Shown here one piece after another: positions 57,767 through 64,000 of a DNA stretch of 64,000 bases. The DNA is from Orientallactaga sibirica (taxonomy: Eukaryota > Chordata > Mammalia > Rodentia > Dipodidae). The translations under genes were made by a program, and so were the position numbers. The stretch covers positions 16,273,501-16,337,500 of the forward strand of contig JAEOAD010000034.1 of assembly GCA_036365145.1 (NCBI GenBank). The letters run 5' to 3'. Under the pieces are notes generated by a model. It was not told where the DNA came from. It worked only from the letters and a program-made list of their open reading frames with translations, and ran no database searches. Numbering within the stretch: position 1 is the first letter of the stretch; the number at the start of each line of letters is the position of its first letter.

Positions 57767-58052
57767 GGGCTGGAGAGATGGCTTAGGGGTTAAGGTGCCT
57801 GCCTCCTAAGCCTAAGAACACTGGTTCCAATGTCCAGCGGTTCCAATCTCCAGGTCCCACATTTAGCCAGATGCAGTGACGCAAGGGCGCAATGCAGCAC
57901 TTGACCACAAGGGGGCGCACACAACTGGATTTTGTTCTCAGCAGCTGAGACACTGCTGGAGTGCCCATCTCTGTCTTCCTCTCCCTCTCTCTCTCTCTGT
58001 CTGTCTCTCTCTGTGTCTCTCTCAAAAAAAAATTTTTTTTTTTAAATTTTAA
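57767..58052 (+). mobile_element. DIP-type SINE, long subfamily
   Basis: Head gggctggagagatggcttag, long (CT)n tail and A/T-rich end, flanked by the exact duplication aaaaatgcaatgcc (57753-57766 and 58053-58066). The box B-like ggttccaat occurs twice (57823 and 57839) through a 16-base tandem duplication. Same subfamily as 2239-2493. Confidence 0.95.
57905..57918 (+). promoter_or_regulatory. CTCF-like core motif inside the SINE
   Basis: ccacaagggggcgc matches the CTCF core (CCASNAGRKGGCRS) closely. The paralogous position in the SINE at 2239-2493 reads ccaaaagggggcac. Mouse and rat B2 SINEs are known to have spread CTCF sites. Binding here is inference only. Confidence 0.55.
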
Positions 58053-58156
58053 AAAAATGCAATGCCCTTCCACATCTCTTCACTGCTGATTTTGATTAGA
58101 GACCACAGTATAGTTATTTCTCTGAACAGTAGGACTCACCATAGGGGAAGGTGAAT

Positions 58157-58870
58157 GTATCAGTTACCATCATATCCCTGTGACTACAATACCTGACAGA
58201 AACAACCTAAGACTGGAAAGATTTATTTCAGCTCACAGCTTTAGAAGGTTTCAGATCATTGCAGTGGGCATGTTAGTTACATCCCTTGTTACGGTGATCA
58301 GTATCTGACAAAAACAACCTAAGAATTAAAGGGTTTGTTTTGGCTCAGAGTTCAGGTGCTAGAGTCTATCAGGTAGGAAAGACATGGCAGCAGGAACTGG
58401 TTATATTGTGAGCACAGTCAGGAAGTACAGAGTAACTACTACTGGTGCTCAGTTCACCTGTTGGTTTCTATACAGTTCAGTACTAGCCCATGAAATAATG
58501 CTGCCCACATTTTGGGTGGGTCTTTCCACTTCAGTTAAACTGCTGTAGAAAATCAATCATAAACACATCCAGAAATTGGTTTTCATGGAGATTCTAAATC
58601 TTGTCAAGTTTACAAGTGAGATTAAATATCACAGTGAAATAGTTCAGTTGGTGGCAGCTATAGTGTGTGACACAGGTTGTTGACATCGCAGAAACCAGGA
58701 AGCAGATTGAAACAGAAAGTGGGCCCAAGTAGGTATATTGTTCAAAGGCTTGCCTCTAATGACTTATTGCTCAGCCAGCCCCTCGTTTCAATGATTCCAC
58801 CACCTCTTAATTACACCAATTTTAGAAAACTGAACATGTGGGGTCCATTTCAGACTCAAATTACAATATT
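58157..58870 (-). mobile_element. Old MaLR LTR, antisense, split
   Basis: The left part (58157-58270: 'gaaagatttatttcagctca') and right part (about 58651-58870: 'cttgcctctaatgacttatt', 'ttccaccacctcttaatta') join into one LTR when the LTR between them is removed. Diverged. Confidence 0.6.
58271..58650 (-). mobile_element. MaLR LTR nested in another, antisense
   Basis: Starts tgttagttacatcccttgtt and contains 'gggtttgttttggctcagag', 'gacatggcagcaggaact' and 'cttgtcaagtttacaagtga'. It interrupts the LTR at 58157-58870. The right boundary is uncertain by about 15 bases. Confidence 0.6.
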
Positions 58871-60110
58871 CCAAATGATCAAATAACACAAAGCTTTCAT
58901 TTCATAGAAATCCTGGATGGATAAACATTGTCCTATTGACAAAAACTTCCAAATATTCATTTTCATATTCCTCTTCTTGTTTTCCTGCAAGGCTGGTATT
59001 TGAGTAAATTTAATAGCATGTCTAGTTTATGTTTGTTTTTGTAGAGAGAAGTCATTGATCTCTTCATGCCTTCGCTGGACGTTTCTTCTAGGTGAAGCAG
59101 TTTAGGATACAATTCCCCTTTATTTTGTAAATTATTCTCTTCCTACTATAGATAAATTGTAAACATCCCTAAAATTCTTAAAACTGATATTTCCAGTCAT
59201 TTTGAACACCTTTGTCTGATACATGAATTTGTTTACCTCCTGTAAACAGATTTGAGCTTCTTCCCTACCCACTTCACTAAATTAGTGAGTTCTAAATTAC
59301 TGACTTAATATTACTAATATCTGTCGCATATGCCCATCAATATCTGAAACAAATTTTCCACAGAGGTTAGTAGTTTACCTGTGAATAAAAAGGAATTCAT
59401 ATGAAAGCCCTTGACCTTAAGGAGGGACAATTTTTACAACTAGATTGGTAGTGTTCTCACTATATAAAGTACATATTTTAACAATTTATTTAATCACATA
59501 TGTGTTATATATACAAGATATGTGCATTTTATAGCACTGATATCATCATAAAATGCAGATAATTTTCAAAAATGGTTGGCACTGTCAACTAAACTCTTCA
59601 TGAAATTATCTTTATTTAGAGACAAGTAATGGAGCAAAGTAAAAACTGACATCTTAGGAATATCTATAAGAAAAAGAAATATAGTAATTATTATAATGGA
59701 TTTTTTTTGTGTGTATCCGAAATGCTCCTAGACCACATCACCTACTTTATGTTCCCTGGTGTATAAGCATTCCAATGTTATTATTCAATTTTCATAAATA
59801 AACTAAGGCTTCTACTGCAACTTCCACCCTCTACCACCTCAGTGAGTATTGTGTAGTTTCAGGACATGATTTGGTTTACTTTTGTTAGATATTTATTGCA
59901 TAATCTCCTGCACCAGTCACTACAGTATGTATCTTGAAGTAAAAAAAAAAAAAAAAGACATTAGCTCCAATTATAAAAGATGAAGGAGACAGATAAATAA
60001 GAAAAAAATTAATTATGTATATTTCCCAAATTCATATTTATTTATTCCAAAATATTTGTGTAATTCCCATTGGATTGGGGATCTAGAACAACAAAGTCAG
60101 CCAGCGTACA
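58871..60110. other. No recognisable feature
   Basis: AT-rich unique-looking sequence with a 17-A run at 59940-59956. Nothing supported. Confidence 0.4.
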
Positions 60111-60122
60111 TGATTCTGATTC

Positions 60123-60281
60123 TTTATTTTTAACTTTTTTATTAATTAGAAACTTTGTTGTATGGACAAAACATGCGTTGGTCCCATTCTTCTTCTCCCT
60201 GCCCCCATGCCACTGAGGGCCCTCCTCAGTGGGATTACTGGTGTTCACCTTGGGGTTATAGGTTATGAGAGGAGCAGTCAG
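60123..60281 (-). mobile_element. Very short LINE-1 3' end, antisense
   Basis: T-rich tail left, then 'tcttcttctccctgccccca' and 'agggccctcctcagtggga', the LINE-1 3' UTR terminus as at 47150-47215. The duplication tgattctgattc flanks it (60111-60122 and 60282-60293). Confidence 0.88.
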
Positions 60282-60293
60282 TGATTCTGATTC

Positions 60294-61136
60294 CTTAAAG
60301 AGCTCAAAATCTTGTGGGATAGGAATTGTCTTATTAGAGATATACATATATATCATCACATTGGCATAAACACCACATGGGAAAAGTTGACCAGCCTTGA
60401 GCATGCATAAAGTTAAACAAACAAAAAAACCCTCATTTTGAGAAACTAGAGAGATTCACCTTGTGGCAGGACTTGTAAACTGCTTATCTGAGGAAGGTGC
60501 AGGGTATGGATACATTGATGAGAGGAATAAGGTAAGCAGAGAGAATGGAAGACTTTATGTTAATAAAATTGAAGTCAGGAAAATGGGTTCCAAGGAGGCC
60601 CAGTATTAGGGGATATTATAGAAGCTAGACAGGGTCTAATCATGCAGACTCCTGTTAGCTGTGCTCAGGCATTTGAGTTTTACTCTAAAGAAATAGAAAA
60701 CCCTGGAGTTTTAGGTATTGATGTATCTTTTGCATTTTGTAAAGGTCACCCTGGCTGTAGTGAGAGATGGAGCAGACACAGGGTAACTGGGATTGAAGTT
60801 CTAGGAGTGGTGGAAAGATTGAATGGCTGTGTGGCGATCTGCACTGGGGAGTGTTAGGGACTGGAAAGACTTGGAGATTGAGTGACTTGAAAGTTGGAGA
60901 AGAGGCTCAAGGCATGGCAGATCAAGTCATTTCAGATACAAGTCTAGGACTACACTATGTGACAAGGCCTGCTGAAGCCAGAGACTTGTTCTTAATTTAG
61001 ATCTTAAGTATATCAGGGCAATGAGTGTCAGGACCAGGGACACTGAGACCAATTAGGAAATGAGGCCACTCCCTAAGCTTTGTTGTGATATTTTGGAAGC
61101 TGGACTTGTAGGAATATATAGGTGAGTTATATGTAG

Positions 61137-61138
<2 letters not shown>
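60294..61138. other. No recognisable feature
   Basis: Unique-looking sequence. Nothing supported. Confidence 0.4.

Positions 61139-61213
<75 letters not shown>
61139..61213. repeat. (GT)n-(GA)n microsatellite
   Basis: About 17 GT units followed by about 18 GA units with one AA interruption. Confidence 0.95.
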
Positions 61214-61214
<1 letters not shown>

Positions 61215-62331
61215 AGTTTTAAGTTTTCTCCTGTCCCAGTTTCTATGAGCTGTTCTGTCTTTTGTGTTCTTTGCCAAGAGAAAAGAAAACAGATTGTTCT
61301 TGCTCAGAGCATTCAGCTGACTCAACTTGTGCCAAACCAAAAAAGCCCTAAGAACACAATAATAATTGTTCATGTATACACATCACTTTACAGTTTACTG
61401 AGGGCCCTGCACTATACTTAAAATCTGCAAACTATGTGTCAAGCACCCTGCTGTTACTTTCCCTTCCTTTTAAGAAATACAAAGACGATTCAAAGGTAAA
61501 AATGACAACTTCAGCCTCATGGACATTTGCAGAATCTATATCATCTGCTTCCATAGACTTTTCCTTCCACGGACCTTAGCACACTTGAACTTACTGGGAA
61601 GGGGTCCTGATGGCATAAGAAACTTTGTGTAGTTCCTCCCTACTTTCAAAACACTTTGACTCTGGTCACCTCTCTTCTTCTTCACAAGGCTCAAATTGTT
61701 ATCTTCATTTGAGATGAGATGGCAGAGGTCCAAAAGTGTTTAATATCACACTGGAGTTGAGAATTTAGCTTCATTCTCCTTTTACAGCCCTTTGGCACCT
61801 TGAGGACTGCCTTGGATCTAAAGGAGCTTAGATTCACAGCGAGCTTTAAGTAATTCAAATGCATGTGTAGTAGGAATTCTGTCACAAATCTCAAGCCCAG
61901 GTTAACTGAATGAGGCCAGGCTTCAGCAGCAGCGAGCAGTGGTTGGGTTAAGAGCAGCTGTTGCTGTGGTCTCCTAATTGGAAATAATTGGAATTCTGTC
62001 TCAAACCACAGAGCCCTGATTTAGCCAACTCAGCCTCAACCAGGAAGCATCTGTTACCATCTCCAATGGCAACAGTTCAATCCCCACTCCAGCATGCCAT
62101 TCTTCCCTGCCAACTGGCAGGCAGTTACCTCTCAGAGCCCGAAAAGCTTCTAGACCAGTCCCAAGGCCCCAGGAAGAATGCAGTTAGAGCAAACTCTCAT
62201 GGTAGGATAAGTGGCTAGGTGGAAAAGAGAAAAGACACAACACACAATTCTCAAATGACTTGGGAAATGGAGATACAATGCTTCTAAGGATGAATCATAC
62301 ACTGAGCTGGGAGGCTAAGACACAGAAATAA
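61214..62331. other. Low-repeat sequence; MIR traces
   Basis: MIR-like words near 61392-61460 and 61690-61745 ('gagatgagatggcagaggtc'). 61900-62230 is more GC-rich, with a 76-codon frame at 61988-62218 that shows no domain and no flanking splice signals that I can defend. Not called as a gene. Confidence 0.4.
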
Positions 62332-62680
62332 ATGCTTTGTGTGAATTTGTGTGTATGTGCATATTCATGCACGTGTGAACATGTTCATGAACATGCACAT
62401 ATATGTGCTACAGCATGCATGTGGAAGTCAGAGGAAAACCTCAGGGTTTCCTTGGCTTCCACCTTCTTTGTGATAGTCTTTCTTGCTATTTTGCCACTGG
62501 GAAACTCAACATCAGCTCTGGGATTCTCCCGAGTTTGCCTCCTATTGCTTTATGTGAATTGGAATGGCAAAAGGGTTCACTAAATGCTCCTGGCTTTCTG
62601 TGGTTTCTGGGGATCTGAACTCTTGTCAGGTTTATGCAGCAAGTGCTTCTAACCACTGAGCAATCTTCACAGTCAATAAA
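62332..62680 (-). mobile_element. B3/B4-like SINE, antisense
   Basis: TG/CA-rich tail, 'gcatgtggaagtcagagga', 'ggcttccaccttctttgtga' and the head end 'ccactgagcaatcttcaca' at the right. Old. Confidence 0.5.
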
Positions 62681-62689
62681 TGTATTTTA

Positions 62690-62835
62690 TAGGTCATTGA
62701 GGCAGGGATAATGTCATTTTACAGAGGAAAAATACAGAAGTGGTCCTACCATACAAGATCATAGAACTAGGGAGTGGCAAAGTACAATTAGATCTCTCAT
62801 CTCCTTGGTGCCAAAGTTATGTTCTGCATTTCCAT
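62690..62835 (+). mobile_element. MIR fragment
   Basis: 'aatgtcattttacagaggaa' and 'gatcatagaactagggagtg' match the MIR core. Confidence 0.55.
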
Positions 62836-62851
62836 AAGAATTTTATTACCT

Positions 62852-63066
62852 TTTAAAAATTTTTATTTATTTATCAATTTTAAGAGAGAGATAGAGAGCT
62901 AGAGAAAGAGAGAGAATGGGTTTGTCAGGGCATCCCGCCACTGTAAACAAACTCCAGACACATGTGCCCCCCTGTGATTCTGGCTTACATGGGTACTGGG
63001 GAACCAAACCTGGGTCTTTAGACTTCACAGGAAAATGCCTTACCTGCTATGCCATTCCTCCAGCCC
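62852..63066 (-). mobile_element. DIP-type SINE, antisense
   Basis: TTTA/GA-rich tail left, 'ccactgtaaacaaactccag' and head complement 'gccattcctccagccc' right. Confidence 0.85.
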
Positions 63067-64000
63067 TTGTTATATGTTTTGTTTTAAGACTATCCAGCAC
63101 ATTCCTAGCCTCATTTCTCCATTTATCTCTAAGCAGAGAGCAAGATCTGCCTTCTTCTCAAATGCTGACTTTCCTCTATGGTAAAGTCATGGGCATAAGA
63201 GGCATCCCCGTGCTAAGCAAGCCAGATAAAGAACTTGGAAAAGAGACCTGCTGGTTTGCCAGTGGAAAATAATGACTGTTTTTATATTACCTTGCTTGTG
63301 GATGCTGGAAACAGACTTCTGTTTATTATGTTAATAAATCCTGTATGATTCTCCATTGCTTATGTGTAATTAAGATGGCCTTTTAGAAATGCTTTCTCAT
63401 AGAGTTTGATAATATGAAAATGTTTGTTTGGATTGGTAATAACTAATAACAGGAAATATGGAAACCATATTCAAAAGAACCTTAAGAAAGGAACAGGGTG
63501 TGGTCCAACAAGGGAGATGCTGAAGACTATCCAATGCTGGTGGCGGAATACAGGTGCAGGACAAGTGAGCAATGGTCCTTCACTTCTCCAGTCACACATT
63601 TTAAGGGGTTCTCAACATTACATTTTAAAAAACAAACAAACAAACAAAAAGACAACTATAGGTGATTTGATCAGGTCCAAAAAAAAAAAAAAAAAAAAAA
63701 ATCCCCTGGAGGCAAAGGACTTAAGATTCTGCACAGAGAATGGGTGTAAAGATTGACAAATCCCTCTGAGCCTCATTTTTCCTGCTTAAAAATGAGCAGA
63801 TTGAAGGCAGTTGATACTTTTAAGTACTTGTTTGCTATTTGTTGTTTGTTTGTTTAATGAGGTTAGAATGCACTGGTGAATCATGGATTCCTTTGAGGAC
63901 CTAGAGGATCAAAGGTGCATTGAATATATACCATGTGTTTGAGACAAGTCCAGATGCTCAGACCACATCAATGCATACAGGCTTTCGTCTCAAGGAAATT
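63067..64000. other. No gene supported; simple A-rich tracts
   Basis: An (AAAC)n tract at 63629-63650 and a 23-25 base poly-A run near 63679. 'ctctgagcctcatttttcct' near 63764 is an antisense MIR-like trace. The 110-codon frame at 63424 runs through the poly-A and is not credible. Confidence 0.45.

Noticed and set aside
61988..62218. GC-richer 76-codon frame as an exon
   Set aside because: No convincing acceptor/donor pair and no recognisable protein. Cross-species conservation would be needed.

Overview
The window is non-coding genomic DNA from a mammal, almost certainly a rodent and most likely a jerboa relative (Dipodoidea). The order follows from ERVL-MaLR LTRs of rodent ORR1/MT style, B1 and B4-like SINEs, and rodent-type LINE-1 3' UTRs. 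The jerboa placement is an inference from memory: the dominant SINE is a tRNA-derived B2-superfamily element (head gggctggagagatggc, CT-rich tail, then AAATAAA) that fits the DIP SINE described from jerboas. Ancient mammalian MIR and L1M remnants lie in the background. I found no exon, tRNA, rRNA or CpG island that I could defend. The only recognisable protein-coding sequence is decayed LINE-1 ORF1/ORF2.

Layout. 0-9 kb: an antisense LTR fragment at the left edge, a LINE-1 3' end, several DIP SINEs (one nested in another), and a MaLR provirus with a tRNA-Leu primer-binding site whose 3' part is deleted. 9-24 kb: a MaLR-dense block. It has an antisense element carrying a nine-copy 44-bp minisatellite, two plus-strand elements, and an antisense element split by a young complete MaLR provirus (20130-22147, 5-bp target duplication, near-identical LTRs). 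24.7-26.9 kb: a textbook twin-primed (5'-inverted) LINE-1 insertion with a perfect 15-bp target duplication. 27-43 kb: mostly old or unique sequence with scattered MIR, L1M, B4-like, DIP and LTR fragments. 43-44.5 kb: an antisense LINE-1 3' UTR.

46-57.3 kb: a nested LINE-1 locus. One full-length antisense LINE-1 (about 47.1-57.26 kb, imperfect terminal duplications) is interrupted by a solo LTR with its own 7-bp duplication, by two DIP SINEs, and by a second same-orientation LINE-1 piece that replaces part of ORF1. The two LINE-1 subfamilies carry different repeated units in their 5' UTRs. 57-64 kb: a DIP SINE with a CTCF-like motif, two nested MaLR LTRs, a short LINE-1 tail, microsatellites and low-repeat sequence.

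There is no gene network here. What can be read is a record of insertions. The points most worth checking are the LINE-1-into-LINE-1 replacement, the tandem promoter-like monomers, a 41-bp-arm hairpin inside ORF2, the CTCF-like core in the long DIP subfamily, and the young MaLR provirus. All alignments were made by eye, so boundaries marked approximate may shift by tens of bases.
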